Shown in pieces: positions 1-12,816 of a stretch of 64,000 nt of DNA (within the stretch, counting starts at the first letter, position 1; the number at the start of each line of letters is the position of its first letter). The DNA is from Boothiomyces macroporosus (lineage: Eukaryota > Chytridiomycota > Chytridiomycetes > Rhizophydiales > Terramycetaceae), in NCBI GenBank assembly GCA_027604185.1, contig JADGKB010000048.1, positions 1-64,000 of the forward strand. The letters are read 5' to 3'. The position numbers and the translations under genes are program-made. The notes under the pieces were generated by a model that worked only from the letters and a program-made list of their open reading frames with translations, did no database searches and had not been told where the DNA came from.

Positions 1-837
1 TATATTATTATTCATTAAACAATAAAGAGAGAAGTATATTTTATTACTTTATACCATGAGCCACTGTTATTGTTTACCATATTAATCTCTTATTTCAACA
101 AGTTCAACGTTTATATGGAACAGGCGATAATTTTCAATTAAAGTTATGAAATTACAAGGTATAGCGTTTAGACCTCAAATTTAAAGTGTAAGTGGTGGTG
201 TTACAATTTACTGACTGGTCTATAATCTATTCCAGATGGAATTGAGGATTTGGAATTGAGGAAGTATAATCACCAGCATACTAAACATCCAATCCACCAG
301 CCCCATTATCAATACCCTCGATCAATCTTTATCTGGAACCTATCGATCAAACTATCGATAACCCGTGTTGAAATAATCAATGTATCTGGGCTTGTAATAT
401 ATTTTTTACTGTACATTTTTAAATTTGTTCAACTTTGAAACCCCCCAGTACTTTTATGGGGTAAAACATAATTTTCGCCATACAAGAAATCCATACATGG
501 ATTTCCCGTCAAGATTGTAAATATAAATAAAGCGCTGCCAGACTGATTGGGCTCGCCTATTTTCCCAAACAAACAGTGTTTTTTCGATCCTTTGTGGCCC
601 CCGCCTGACCTCTTTTTGGCATTGTCGGCAGTTTCAAAACCAACGTGATTAAGAGTAATCAAGGGAAATCCTGGTGAATATGAATATAGTGTTTATACCA
701 GCAATCAAACGGCTGATTGGTTTGCTCGCTGAAAGTATCCTCAATTTTCCTTTGGTAGCTAGCGTTGCAGGAGCGAAGCCAAAAAATTCATGTGAAACAA
801 GACCCTGCTGACAGCCGATAAAAAAGTTTAACAAAAA
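1..837. other. Intergenic stretch, no supported gene
   Basis: AT-rich left edge of the window. Short open frames exist on both strands but none shows a recognisable domain, a convincing start context or a clean exon structure. A minus-strand stretch around 540-630 contains an MPK(K)R-like start that recalls small basic ribosomal proteins, but it cannot be extended. The only notable element is a C-rich 17-bp motif at 434-450 that recurs upstream of RAD26. The last 15 bases before 838 form an A-rich leader with GTTTAA, similar to leaders of other genes here. Confidence 0.6.
434..450. repeat. 17-bp C-rich motif, copy 1
   Basis: The sequence TTTGAAACCCCCCAGTA occurs here and again, identically, at 28425-28441 between the ABC transporter and RAD26. 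In both copies T-rich sequence follows. A shared promoter or 3'-end element is possible; function is unknown. Confidence 0.45.
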
Positions 838-1296
838 ATGACGACAAGCGATCCACTAGTGAAAACTGGTGATCATGGCAAGGTAAGGAGCAATCCGCTG
901 GCAACAGAAAGGGAACGTCGAAGAAAGATTAAGGACAAAATGTCAGAACTTCAAGAACTAGTTCCTTCAGAATATATATCCCATTATAACGACAAGGCAG
1001 GAATCCTGGAAGGCATCTCTGGCTATATCAAGCAGTTACAGTCGTTTATCATTGAACAGCACGCAAGAGATCCAGTAACTTTCCACCTTTTACCGTCCAT
1101 TGCTTCTGCCAATATTTCAACTACTTTAGGGACGCACTCGTCTCTCTTGACTCTTCTTCCCCAGTACAAGCCGCCAGAGCATTTCCAACCGATATTCAGA
1201 AAAGACACTTTAACAGAGCGAGAATCTCCAGGTGAAAGCGATGAAGAGCGGCAGTCAAAGAAAACCCAAATTGAAATATCAAACCTACTAATGTGA
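838..1296 (+). CDS. bHLH transcription factor, copy A
   Basis: Single-exon gene of 152 residues. Residues about 18-70 form a basic helix-loop-helix domain of the USF/Cbf1/Myc-like class, presumably acting as a nuclear dimer on DNA. The basic region keeps E24 and R28 of the H-E-R E-box triad, but the usual His is Pro (P20), so canonical CACGTG binding may be altered. A conserved tail with LLTLLPQYKPPEHFQPI is shared with the second bHLH gene at 1948-2398, showing that the two are paralogues. The start is the first ATG after an A-rich leader with GTTTAA. It ends at TGA with no AATAAA overlap. The exact targets cannot be read from sequence. Confidence 0.85.
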   Translation: MTTSDPLVKTGDHGKVRSNPLATERERRRKIKDKMSELQELVPSEYISHYNDKAGILEGISGYIKQLQSFIIEQHARDPVTFHLLPSIASANISTTLGTHSSLLTLLPQYKPPEHFQPIFRKDTLTERESPGESDEERQSKKTQIEISNLLM

Positions 1297-1381
1297 CCTA
1301 TGAAGTCTATAAATTAATATACCTAATGACAGTTTAAGAATTACTCATTCTAATTTTGCCACCAAAAAAAGTTTAAAAAAA

Positions 1382-1864
1382 ATGAACCAACCACCGACCT
1401 CCTGTTGCTTTGAATATAGACCAATAATGATCACAGTGCTAGTGATAGGGATATTAATAAACCTGGGCGGATGGTTTTCTTCAAGAGAGACTTCCCCCGC
1501 TTATGGAATGTTTGGATATTTCATGCTGATAGCGGTGGATTTATTTGGAATTATCAGTGCATTAATGAAGAGACCCACCTTACTGAAAATATTTGTAGTA
1601 TTGAAAGGGATTTGCATGGCATTCGCAATTGCATTTTCCATATATATCTACACAGAGTACACTATCCAAAACCCACCTACAGTGACAAAAGACGACAGCT
1701 CCACTTCTCCGCAAACTATTTATGTTCCTAGTTACATTATATTCAACTATATGGTGCTACTAATTTCCTGTTTGATCTCTATTTATATCATGTTCAAAAC
1801 CATCGCACTTGCCAAGTACTACCAAGAAACCAAGAGAGCTGCATACATCTTTGTCTTGGAATAA
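1382..1864 (+). CDS. Four-helix membrane protein of unknown family
   Basis: Predicted 160-residue protein with four hydrophobic segments, roughly at residues 16-33, 42-60, 68-90 and 117-140. The loop between helices three and four is polar and rich in Ser/Thr/Asp. The topology resembles small tetraspan families (MARVEL-like), but I see no family signature and assign no function. No intron is needed. The gene lies between two bHLH paralogues on the same strand, which suggests it was caught between copies of a local duplication. The leader is A-rich with GTTTAA immediately before the ATG, as in the upstream gene. The stop TAA at 1862-1864 lies inside AATAAA (1860-1865). Confidence 0.65.
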   Translation: MNQPPTSCCFEYRPIMITVLVIGILINLGGWFSSRETSPAYGMFGYFMLIAVDLFGIISALMKRPTLLKIFVVLKGICMAFAIAFSIYIYTEYTIQNPPTVTKDDSSTSPQTIYVPSYIIFNYMVLLISCLISIYIMFKTIALAKYYQETKRAAYIFVLE

Positions 1865-1947
1865 ATTTGTAATCATTGCACTTTAAGTTCCCCCACTGTT
1901 GCACAAAAAACCACTCTTGTGTCATGTGGATAAAAAGCATTATAAAA

Positions 1948-2398
1948 ATGAATGGTGAGGGTGAGTGGCCGTATGACCAAAGACAACCAAGACTTAACGC
2001 AGGAAGAGTGGGAAGAGCGAGAAAAGAAACGGCGGTCAAATCACACTGCAATTGAACGGAAACGACGAATAAAAATCAATGAGCAAATTCAGCATCTGAA
2101 GAGTCTAATACCGCCTGATCATATTAGCGATGATTCAGAGAAAGCAGCAATACTGCAAGACACTGCAAAATATATTCGACAGATTCAAGATATTTTATTG
2201 CAGTACTACAATAAGGATCCGAATCTGTACCCAGAGGTTTCGAGTTTACTACCGACAAAAGCAAGTACTACTCATTCCGTTTTACTTACACTGCTGCCTT
2301 CCTATCGACCACCATCGGAATATAAACCAATAGCCCCACTGTCAAAAGAAAAAGAACAAGGGAAACCTATCGATGTGGATAGTTTGCTGTCAAAATAA
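1948..2398 (+). CDS. bHLH transcription factor, copy B
   Basis: Paralogue of the bHLH gene at 838-1296, sharing the helix-loop-helix and the downstream LLTLLPSYRPP segment. Here the basic region carries the complete H-E-R triad (NHTAIERKRR), so E-box DNA binding is expected. The N-terminus is uncertain. ATG at 1948 works if a 28-nt intron (1955-1982, with TGAC near its 3' end) is removed. ATG at 1952 or 1973 gives an intronless version that starts MVRVSGRMTKDNQ or MTKDNQ. The bHLH itself is unaffected. The stop TAA is embedded in AATAAA. The minus-strand Rictor gene ends 18 bp downstream in convergent orientation. Confidence 0.82.
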
Positions 2399-2416
2399 AA
2401 GTATTCAAGTTTATTA

Positions 2417-5400
2417 CTAAAATCCATAGATGGTTTTCTGGGGTACATATTGTGGTGCGGTATTTTGGACTTCAACCTCCTTCTCTTCAGGTGATGGCTC
2501 TGGAACATATTCTGTCTTTACCATCTCTTGATATACCATTGGGGTAGTAAATCGAAGGCCATTCATTCTATCTATCTCTTGTAGAGCAGTCTTATCCCAC
2601 ACAATTTTATCAAAGAGTTCTTGGATGTACCTCCTCGTTGGAATCCTTATAGAGTAATTGCATGTGAGCCTTAGGACCTGCAAGTACAAGGCTGGCGAGG
2701 TGAATGTTTGGGGAGATTGTTGTTTCAAACTATTTTAAAGAATTTTTACACTGCCAAACGACGAGAAGCAGCGGTAGCAATAATATGATTAGTCAAGTTT
2801 CCAAAGCATTTCAATACCTCTTGTTCAGTAGCATTTAAATTGTAATGTAGAGGGGTAAACGTCTGGGACCTTTTTGCTGGCCATGAACCTTCATACTCCC
2901 AATGATTCAGCTAAATTAACTCAAAGCTACTTCCAGAAGGCCTCCAATTTCTTTTGGTAAACACACGAGATTATTTCTTTCCCATCCCAAAGTAAATAAC
3001 GCATCAGCACCCGCTGATGATTGGCAGATCAAAGTTAAACTAAACAAGCAAGTCCTGAGATAAAGGAAATCTTACCCTCTGAGCGATAGTGATTCAGTTT
3101 GCTTGATGATGTTCATCAACATTGGCAGGAAATTATGCCGAGCTAGATATTTGTATCCGAATGCAGAGGAAGCCATGTTTGACTAGTGTAAATACTTTAA
3201 TACCAATGCCCAAACAGCTGCTTTTACTTTAAAGTATTCAACCTTTACATTGGGATCTAATTCATTTTTCAAAAGCGTCAAAAAGGTTAAAAGTTCACCA
3301 CTATTTTCCAGATATCTACATCCATCCGAAGACTGCGCTAGTGATCTAAACAAATGCATAGGGAACTCGACAGTACTTTTATCTTCTTGATCACCAAATG
3401 ATCGCATATACAATTCAACAGCCGCAACATACTGGTAAACCCCATACTAGATTAGCTTCAATTACTTCCAACCAGTACGTTAGTTCTTGTTTTGTATACT
3501 CATTCTTTGTTAAATAATTAAACCCAGAGCTACATTCCATCAGCTTCAATAACAATGAGTTGTCCAAGGCGGAAAGGTGTTCTATATTTGGCCTGCAATT
3601 TACTAGACTTTCCAAAAATCTCGAATTCTTACACCCCTTCTTTAAAATATGGATTGTAGCCCCACAAATAAGCTCTGAAGAGTCAAAAAGCTACATGAGT
3701 TTTTATGTACTTGAGGAACCAAAACGTCCGGAGCCCATTCATACAATGTGTCTGGGCATTCTTGTAATAGTGTGTTGAAAAAGTTTGTAGCATATAAACG
3801 CATCTCTTTATATCCAGATGACAACAGTTTGGATAAAATGGCTCTAGCGTGTCCATCACTAATATTAACAGATGCTACATTGAATAATTTCCAGTGTTGA
3901 TGATCCATTTTATGATATCATCCCTTCCTCTCAATTCAGTCAACTGATAATACAAACTCCAAATATTGTGCTCTTCAAACAGTTTCTCTCCATCTGGCGA
4001 TCTTTGCAGCTTGCCTAAAAATGTAAAGTATTCTCTGGCTAAGCAGTTGTCTAATCTATCCCTGGAAAAAAGTGGATCTAACTGCAAATTTGACTAACTT
4101 AGTATGTAGATTACCGGATCTGCCAGCTTTGCCAATCTTTCCACAATTTCTGCAAATAGCTTGGATTCACCGAGAAACCTCAAGCCCGCACTTGTACAGG
4201 CTAGATTGCACAGCAAATCTGAGCATGCAAGTACTATTTTGCCTGAATTTTCTATAGGAGTGTCCACAAATTGTCTACTACTGGGTTTTAGAAAATGTAA
4301 TAATCGCGATGCAAATTTAGTGGTTCGTACTAGCTCGTCAAACCTTTTCGGATTTAAAAGTGGTCCTTTCACTAACGACGAAATTGCATCCCAATTCCAC
4401 TTTGTATAGTCCTTTACTCCGAGAACCTCCGAATCGCTCAACAGTGACTTGAACTGAGCGTCATCCATGGTAATGCTTAATCTCATTCTAATCAATTCAG
4501 CCTGGTTTTCATTTTCACTAAAGTTAGATCCAGTTTTACGAATTGGAACAATAAGTTGACAAATGACGAGATAGGCTGCTTGAGTTTTTGGACAATTCTT
4601 CAAGATGCAGCTTAAAGATAGTAGCAAGCTTTTCTCTTGAAAAATGACGAATTGTTTCATTGTGGAAATCCGCAGCCGAGGCAAAGAGACTAGGTAAACT
4701 CTTCATATTAATTAAACATACCTGTACCATGTCATTATAGCTTTGCGGCAATTCTTGGGCACAAGTAGTCAAAATATCCGATAGCAGATTGATTGCCAAT
4801 GCTCTAGAAGTACTTTCCCCTTTCTGCACAATTCCAATTAACGCCTCGTCAATATATGTTTACCTCTATTATTCCACAATCAATAAAAACCATCAAACGC
4901 ATTCCTTTGAACTGCTTCAACCAGATACATGTTTCTGGATCGATATTCTCATGCTGGCTCTGATTCCCAAGAATTTTTTGTAGCATGTTTAGTAGGATGT
5001 TCTTCATTAGTGAAAAATACTCTTATTTCCTCATTTGGTAGACTAAGGGCTTCAATGATTGCGTATATTGATTGCCTATTACCAACACAGAAAAAGTAGA
5101 GACCAGTCCAGGACGAAAGTATCTCCTCTATTATCGCAGTGCATATTTTTAATTTGTCCAGCGGATAAGCTCCTCTGGCAGTATAGGCATCAGCAAACTG
5201 GGATATTACCATCTAGATTAGCTAGGTACTTTCCTCCAGTTCTACATGCGGCCTAATGAAAACTCTCGTCTCCTTTTCGTCAATCAAATACATGAATGTC
5301 TTTACAACTGCAGGGAGCAATTCTTCTGGTCCGTCCATGATCGCCATAAAGATGGATTTTAATCCCCCACTGTACGATATGATGTCTGGAATTCTGGTTG

Positions 5401-5942
5401 CTACGTTAACATCCAATATACCAAGCTCGCATAATATCTCAATTGCAGTGTTCCGTAGTCGGTCATCCTGCTGGTCTGCCAAGCTCACAAACATTCGGAT
5501 AATGCTGTAAGGTAAAATATTTGGTCCTTCAGTCACATCATGAAATACCTTCTGGAAATTCAATTATTTTCACGAGAAACAACATTGCTTGTTGTCTTTC
5601 TGAATCATATCTCGAGTCTCTAGATAGCGTTCTCAAAATAAAAACATCAAAGTGATATTTCTTGAACAAATACTCCATGCAACTTTCCGTAACAATTTTT
5701 TCCAATATTTGATATGCAGCGGATCTAGTCTCTTTAGTTGGATCCACCAGGCATAATCTAACCCGTTTAAAAATATCGTGAATCTGTAGTTTCGATCGGT
5801 TGGCTTTATTCGCCAACATCTGGTTCAACTTTGCCAGAGATTCACTCTTGTTTACATCCCAGTTCTTTATCAGATTGCCTGTGATTATTGTTCAATTACT
5901 TATTTGGTTTGTATCTACTAGCTGCTCTTCCTCTACCGCCAT
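2417..5942 (-). CDS. Rictor / Ste16 / Avo3 family TORC2 subunit
   Basis: TORC2 scaffold protein that acts at the plasma membrane to position substrates for the TOR kinase. Fifteen introns (18-36 nt) are removed; the spliced frame is 1068 residues, shorter than yeast Avo3 or human Rictor. Recognisable blocks in order: N-terminal Rictor region (RNTAIEILCELGIL, FIRPHVELE, LSSWTGLYFF), the middle block with KDYTKWNWDAISSLVKGPL and NPKRFDELVR, then DGHARAILSKLL, SSGFNYL, and the C-terminal block with LSLRGLTLI and a WEYEGSW segment. The start ATG (5942-5940) is followed after 15 codons by a 21-nt intron. One junction near 5212-5229 needs an 18-nt intron whose 3' end is not AG. The stop TAG is followed within 3 nt by AATAAA. 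The identity is firm, the junctions manual. Confidence 0.92.
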
Positions 5943-6036
5943 TTGAAGATTTTAAATGAAACGCGCAAATTACAAAATTTCATTTTCATGTTGAAAAAGA
6001 GTTCAACTAATAATTTATTAAAAGTCAAGACATTTA

Positions 6037-9000
6037 TTATGATCGTCCAACGACCAATGCGAGCAAGGCCATTCTTACGTAGAGGCCGTATCTCATTTGT
6101 CTAAAGTAGGCAGCCCTAGGATCAAAGTCAACTTCAGGGTCAATTTCGTTCACTCTTGGAAGTGGATGCATTACAATCATTTGGGGTTTGGCGCGTAACA
6201 ATGTCTTTGGCGTAACAATGAATTTTCCGACAACAGCATTGTATTCTTCCAAGTTGGTGAATCTTTCCTTTTGGACCCTGGTAACATACAAGACATCAGT
6301 GTTTGCAATTACTTCTTCAATCGAAGTAGCATCGTATTGAACCACACCTGCTTGCGTCAAGGCATCCCTAATTTCTTGAGGCATAGCTAAAGATGGTGGA
6401 CAGACATAGTTCAACTTCACACCATAGAGTGTCAATAATTTAACAAGAGAGTGGACAGTTCTTCCATTCTTCAAATCACCAACCAGAGTAACGGTCAATC
6501 CAGAGCAAGTACCTAATTCTTCACGGATTGTGAAAACATCCAAAAATGCTTGAGTCGGATGCTCGCCAGTACCATCTCCAGCATTGATGATAGGTACTTG
6601 TGAGTATTTAGAGGCAGTTGCTGCACTGTTCTTGTCAGGGTGTCTCATAACAATCACATCACCGTAGCTTCCTAACGTACGTACTAGAATCAATAAATCT
6701 ATTACCTGTGTCTCCAATGGTTTCTCCTTTGGCAATTGAGCTGGTAATTTGATTAATGCTTACGACTCCACCTCCTAAACGTGTCATGGCGGCTTCGAAT
6801 GAGCAACTGGTTCTGGTGGAAGGCTCCCAAAATGCAGAACACATTACCTTTCCATTCAACAGGTTTACTTGACCCTGTCTTTCGACAAGAGTTTTCATCT
6901 CCTGCGCAACTCCAAACAAAATGTGAAGATCTTTACGGTCAAATGGCTTTACAGATACTACATGCTTTCTGTAGAATGGAGAAGAGTTGTGGATGTGGAC
7001 CATAGATCTTGGAAGGTCTTGGATATACTTGGAAGCCACAGTTTCTCCTTTGTTTTCCAAAGTAACTGGTTCAGGTTCAAGTTTCTGCTCTAGCGGAGTA
7101 AGAATAGGAGAGCGGATTTCAGCAGAGAATAATCTTGCACGGGCAGGGCTCTTTGGTACAAGTTCAGCGGCATTTTGTGCAGGAGTGCCCACAGCAGTAA
7201 GTTTCCTGCGAGGGCTGGTGGCTGGAGCTTTGGACAAAGTTACAGTTCCACCAACTACTTGGCCAGATGGCTCCGCCAAATTGCTTCCATCCAAAAAGAC
7301 GGTGGTCCCGCGGATAACTATTCTATGGACGAAACCTGTCAGTTCAATTTCATTAAATGACGATACAGATGAATTTCTGCTATCCAATTCGACCTGAAGT
7401 TAACTTGCATTTACCTCAATATAGGTTTCGCTTTGCTCACTAAGACTGAGAATCTTCTTTGGGTTGTGGCTAAATTTAGCAGAGATATCGTCAACAGTCA
7501 ATCGCTTTTCGTTTACAGCAGTCAAAAGGAGCAAAATAGCAATTTCGTAAGGGTTTCCGCCCAATGCCTTAACTGCACTAATTTTTTCATGAACATCACC
7601 GACAGAGAAACAATCGATATCAGAAATATTTTCCCACAAAAAGTGAACATCATCTTCACTGCCAAGAACGGGAATATTAAACTGAGAGTTGTTGAAGAAC
7701 AAGTTGTACACTGAAACATCAAATGTCACATTGATTCCTTGAACTCTTCCTAAAAGCAAGACTTTCATATCATCTGCAGTAAAAATTTGAGTGAAATGGA
7801 TGGAACGGTTGTGTAGGCTTGCCAATAACAATGCTGAAGTGAGTGATTGTCCATGTGCTTTTACGACGATTGGTCGGGATTGTGGCCACGCCCTGAAGTA
7901 TTCTGCGAGTTGCACCACAGACAAATTAGTGGCATCCAGATCGATAAACAAATGATTGGCTTTTCGGTTGATTTCTTCCAATTCTGGCAAATTGCCAATA
8001 TTACCTGACACAGCATAATCAGTGTAAGATAATGAATTGCAAGAACTTTTGAACTTTTCAATTTCTTGAGGGCTGTTGAGCGGACCAGAGGCAATAGTGG
8101 TAAATCCACCGGCAAGTGCTTGCTTGGATTGGATAGCCACATTTTGAACAGCACGGGTTTCAATACTGACCAGTCCTGGAAGGTTGACTGTAACATGTGA
8201 AGATTGATAGTCATGAGCACTAATTTCGTATTCAACTCCACGTGATAATGCTTCAACAAATAACTTTGCACATTTGATATTTGTAATGAGAGGAATGTTG
8301 AAATCCACAGCCATTCTTCTGGTTTTGTATCCCTGAGAGACGTATGCAGCTGGTCTTCTAAATTTATTGTTTGATGGCAAATTGATGTATAAATCAATGA
8401 GCTTATTTTCCAAATGGTAGTTGAGACTATATTCTTTTCTTTGTTCTGTATTGTCATCTTCAATTGCTTCGAGGTAGTGGAGAGGAATGTTATGTTCGCT
8501 CATGAAATCTGAAGTTCCAGAAGTTGCGAATAGCTTGAATCCAAGTTGATGAAGTTTCTTGACAGAAGGAAGCAGCTCCATCTTTTCTTTGAATGAACCA
8601 ATCGAAAACAGAATGTTCTTCTTTGGTAGTTTGAAGTTGGTGGCAACCAATGCCTTGATATAAGCTTCATATTTATCTTTTCCGAAACAAGCAACCTCAC
8701 CTGTGGAAGCCATTTCAACACCCAAAATTGGATCTGCACCGGCTAATCTGCTGAAACTAAATTGTGGTACTTTGACGGCTACATAGTCAACTTTTTCAAC
8801 ACTTGGATAAGGAGTAACAGGTTCTCCCATAATAGCAAGAGTAGCCATTTCAATTAAGTCGCAATTGAGGACCTTTGATACAAATGGGAAAGATCTTGAA
8901 GCACGGACATTGCACTCAATGATTTTGATTTCGTTATTCTTTGCAATAAATTGAATATTACATGGCCCAGTAACATTCAAAGCTTCAACAACCTTGGCAG

Positions 9001-12000
9001 TAGCAATTTCGATTTTTCGGACAGTCTCTGGATCCAAATCTTGAGGTGGAAGAATTAAAGTAGCATCTCCAGAGTGTACACCTGCATTTTCAACGTGTTC
9101 AGTAACGACATGCATGATCAATTTCCCATCAATTGCAACAGCATCCATTTCAATTTCTTTGGCATCTTCAATAAATTTGGTGATGACTACAGGGTAATCA
9201 CGGGAGACACTGACAGCCATTTGCAAGTAACTATGTAAGTCAGTTTCGGAATAGACAACATTCATTGCTGCTCCAGACAATACATAAGATGGACGTACAA
9301 GTACAGGGTAGCCTACTTGTTCACAGAATTTTGAAGCATCGTCCATAGATGTAAGCTCTTTCCAGAGAGGTTGGTCAACTCCGATTTTGTCACACATTCT
9401 GGAGAATTTGTATCTGTTCTCGGCACCATCAATCTTTTCTGGAGAGGTTCCAAAAATCTTTACTTTTTCTCTGTGCAATGCCAAAGCAATATTGTTTGGC
9501 GATTGCCCGCCCATACAAACAACAGCACCAGCGGAATTTTCAATTTCATAAATATCAAGAACTCTTTCAAGTGTAAGATTTTCAAAGTAAAGTCGGTCTG
9601 CTTCGTCATAATCGGTAGAAACTGTTTCAGGGTTGTAGTTAACCATCACGGTTTTGTATCCCTTTGAGCGCAAAGTACGGATACATCTGACTGCGCACCA
9701 ATCGAATTCAACACTACTTCCGATACAATACACACCACTGCCAAGAACCATAACTCCTCTATCTTCAAATGTAATGTCATGCTCAGATGCATTGTACGTG
9801 GTATATAGATAGTTGGTATAACAAGGGAATTCTGCTGCAACAGTGTCAATTTGCTTTACAAACGGTGTAATTCCTCTTTCCACTCTCAACTTTCTAAATG
9901 CAAGCTCAGTACTTCCTAATGCAACGGCAATTTGTCTATCTGAAAACCCAATCTGTTTAGCGTAGCGAATATGTTCATCTTGAATAGTAGCCGGAGTATA
10001 CTGTTGTAGCAACTTGTCATGATTGGCAATGGTTTGTAGTCTGTTTAAAAACCATTTGTCAATTTTGCACATGTCGTGAATCATATCCACAGAATAACCT
10101 TTGTGCATCGCTTTGGCAATTGCAAAGATGCGTAGTGGAGTTGGGCTTTTGATTTCTTCGTCAATATCGGAATCTGCTACACGATCAGTGTTTGCAAATC
10201 CGATATTTGAAAATTCAACAGCACGAACAGCTTTTTGGAAAGTTTCTTCGAAATTTCTGCCAATAGCCATTACTTCACCGACACTCTTCATCGCTGACCC
10301 AATCTTGTTGCTGACCCTGTCAAACTTTTTCAAATCCCATCTTGGCATTTTGATTACACAATAGTCTAAACTAGGTTCAAAGCAAGCAATAGTTTTCTTG
10401 GTGACACTGTTCTTGACTTCCGTGAGAGGAATTCCTAATCCAAGCTTGGCGGCAACGAATGCTAATGGATAACCAGTTGCCTTGGAAGCCAAGGCAGAGC
10501 TTCTCGACAGACGAGCATTCACTTCAATGATACAGTAGTCTTTGGTAGTTGGGTTAAGCGCGTATTGTATATTACATTCTCCGACCACCCCTAAGTGGCG
10601 AATAACGTTAACAGCAGTTCTTCGCAACATCATGTAGTCTTCATCAGATAATGTTTGAGATGGAGCAACCACAATAGACTCACCAGTATGCACACCAAGT
10701 GGATCAAAGTTTTCCATGTTACAAACAGTGATACAGTTGTCAGCAGCATCACGAACAACTTCGTATTCTACTTCTTTCCAGCCTTTCATTGATTTTTCCA
10801 CCAAAACTTGTGGGGAGACAGAGAATGCCTTGGTACATAATTCCCGCAGCTGAGTTTCATTATCAGCAAAGCCAGAACCAAGACCGCCTAATGCGTAAGC
10901 GGCACGAATAATCAAAGGGAACCCGATTTCTTTTCCAGCCGAAATTGCTTCTTCCATCGATGTTGCTGCGTGACTGACTGCAGTTTTTTCGCCAATTTCA
11001 GCGAGTGCGGCATTGAAAAGCTCGCGATCTTCGGTAATTTCGATTGTTTCAATTTGGGTTCCTAAAACCTCTACTCCCAAGCTTTTGAATTCATCTTTCA
11101 ATTGAACGCCCACATTTAATGCAGTTTGACCACCGAAAGTTACATAAATACCATCTGGTTTTTCGTATTTGATTACCTTTCTGACATAATCAGGCGTAAC
11201 AGGTAAGAAGTATACCTTATCAGCAAGCCCTTTTGATGTTTGAATTGTTGCGATATTAGGATTGATTAAAACCGTGTAGATTTTTTCTTCCTTTAATGCC
11301 TTGATACACTGGGATCCAGAATAGTCAAATTCACCAGCCTGGCCAATGGACAAACCACCGGAACCTAAAACTAAAACCTTCTTTGGTCTTTTTCTAACTG
11401 GTGCCGCTGGACGGGGTGGGTGTGCAATTGGAACCAATTTCTTTGCAAATGCGCAATCCTTGACTGAAGCAATAAATTTATCAAATAAATATTCAGTGTC
11501 CCATGGTCCAGGAGTAGATTCTGGATGGAATTGCACACTGAAGAATGGAAGTGTTCTATGAATAATCCCCTAAGTATTAGAAATAGCTACCTCGTTTGAT
11601 TGGTCATTTGCATTAACAAAGTAAGGTTCCCAGCCGTCTTTTAATGTCGAAACATCTACAGCAAACCCATGATTCTGGGAGGTAATATAACACCTTCCTG
11701 TTTGTAAATCAGTGCAAGGAATGTTGTGTCCACGATTACCATAGAGTAGCTTGATTGTTTTAGCGCCAGAAGCTAAAGCCAAAAGCTGATGACCTAGGCA
11801 AATCCCAAAAATTGGCTTGGTTTTAGCTTCAAGCATTTTTGACAATCTTTCAATAACAATAGTCAAAATCGATGGATCACCCGGTCCGTTACTGATAAAC
11901 AAACCGTCGTAATCCTGTGCAGTAGTGAAATCGTAATCCCAGGGAACAACAGTGACTGAGACACCGCGTTTTGCAAAGCATCTGATTTGATTATTCTTCA

Positions 12001-12816
12001 TTCCCACATCAACTGCAAGAATGTGTAATATTTTGCCATCAGGCCCTTTTACGGGCGTGACATTTGGAAGTGGTTGGTAAGTAGTTGGTTTCTTTGTCGA
12101 AACTTGAGCAACCAAGTTAATTCCATTTGGATCAACCCACTCAGTATCCGCATAATCAACCAACCAGTCTGGATTAGGCAAACTAGGGTGTGGGGTAATT
12201 TTAGGATACCTGAATATTAATTATTCATGCGAGGTTCTTATGAAACCCTGGATTTCATATATCCCGAATTTTACTTACGATTTAGAAGCATCCTTTGGAA
12301 AAACTACCTTTCCTAACATTGATCCTTGAGTACGGATCTTCTTGGTGAGTACTCTGGTGTCGACACCATACAATGCAGGAATATTTTGTTCCTTTAACCA
12401 GTCGGAAAGGGAAGATGAAGCAAGATAATGGGAGAAATCTTGGGAATAGATACCAACGATCAAACCCGCAATATGAATTTTAGAAGATTCAAAATAAACT
12501 GGTAGATTTTCAAGTGACTTTTCAACCTACTTGTAAATCTAAATAAACCTCAGTCCGGGAAGGAACACCATAGTTTCCAACCAATGGGAAAGTCAACACC
12601 AAGATTTGGCCTTGGTAAGAAGGGTCTGTAAGAGATTCAGGATAACCGACCATTCCTTGAAATTATTTTGAACTTACCTGTTTGGAAAACAGTTTCTCCA
12701 GCAACTGACACATTTGCACCAAAGGATGTTCCTTTGTAGCTTGACCCATCACTAAGTAATAATACTCCTTGAGTATCGGAACCAATAGAATACACTGCTG
12801 AGTGAGATACGGTCAT
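6037..12816 (-). CDS. URA2: Ura2/CAD-type multienzyme: glutamine-dependent carbamoyl-phosphate synthase plus aspartate carbamoyltransferase
   Basis: Cytosolic enzyme for the first two steps of de novo pyrimidine synthesis. Removing six introns (five of 21-22 nt and one of 69 nt at 12210-12278) gives 2200 residues, close to yeast Ura2. Order: glutaminase with GICLGHQ and the CPSase small-subunit start ([15 protein letters not shown]); two CPSase ATP-grasp halves ([17 protein letters not shown], later [15 protein letters not shown]); a MGS-like regulatory region; a dihydroorotase-like domain that lacks the HxH metal ligands ([10 protein letters not shown] in place of a DVHVH type motif); a linker; aspartate carbamoyltransferase ([38 protein letters not shown]). 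The dead DHOase is a fungal trait, so a separate dihydroorotase must exist elsewhere. The stop TAA is part of TAATAAA. Confidence 0.96.
12210..12278 (-). other. 69-nt intron of URA2, length outlier
   Basis: This intron interrupts the glutaminase/CPSase small-subunit region between PKDASKS and the YPKITPHPS segment. It begins GTAAGT and ends ATATTCAG. It is more than three times the usual intron length in this window. Confidence 0.75.

Noticed and set aside
429..662. Minus-strand frame with an MPKKR-like basic start resembling a small ribosomal protein
   Set aside because: The basic segment is short, needs a one-base insertion, and the following residues match no ribosomal protein.
2417..5942. 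Many apparent frameshifts and premature stops in conserved genes (Rictor, ABC transporter, Ecm29, Rad26), suggesting pseudogenes
   Set aside because: Each break coincides with a 18-24 nt GT...AG unit whose removal restores conserved motifs and a length divisible by three, so these are introns, not decay.
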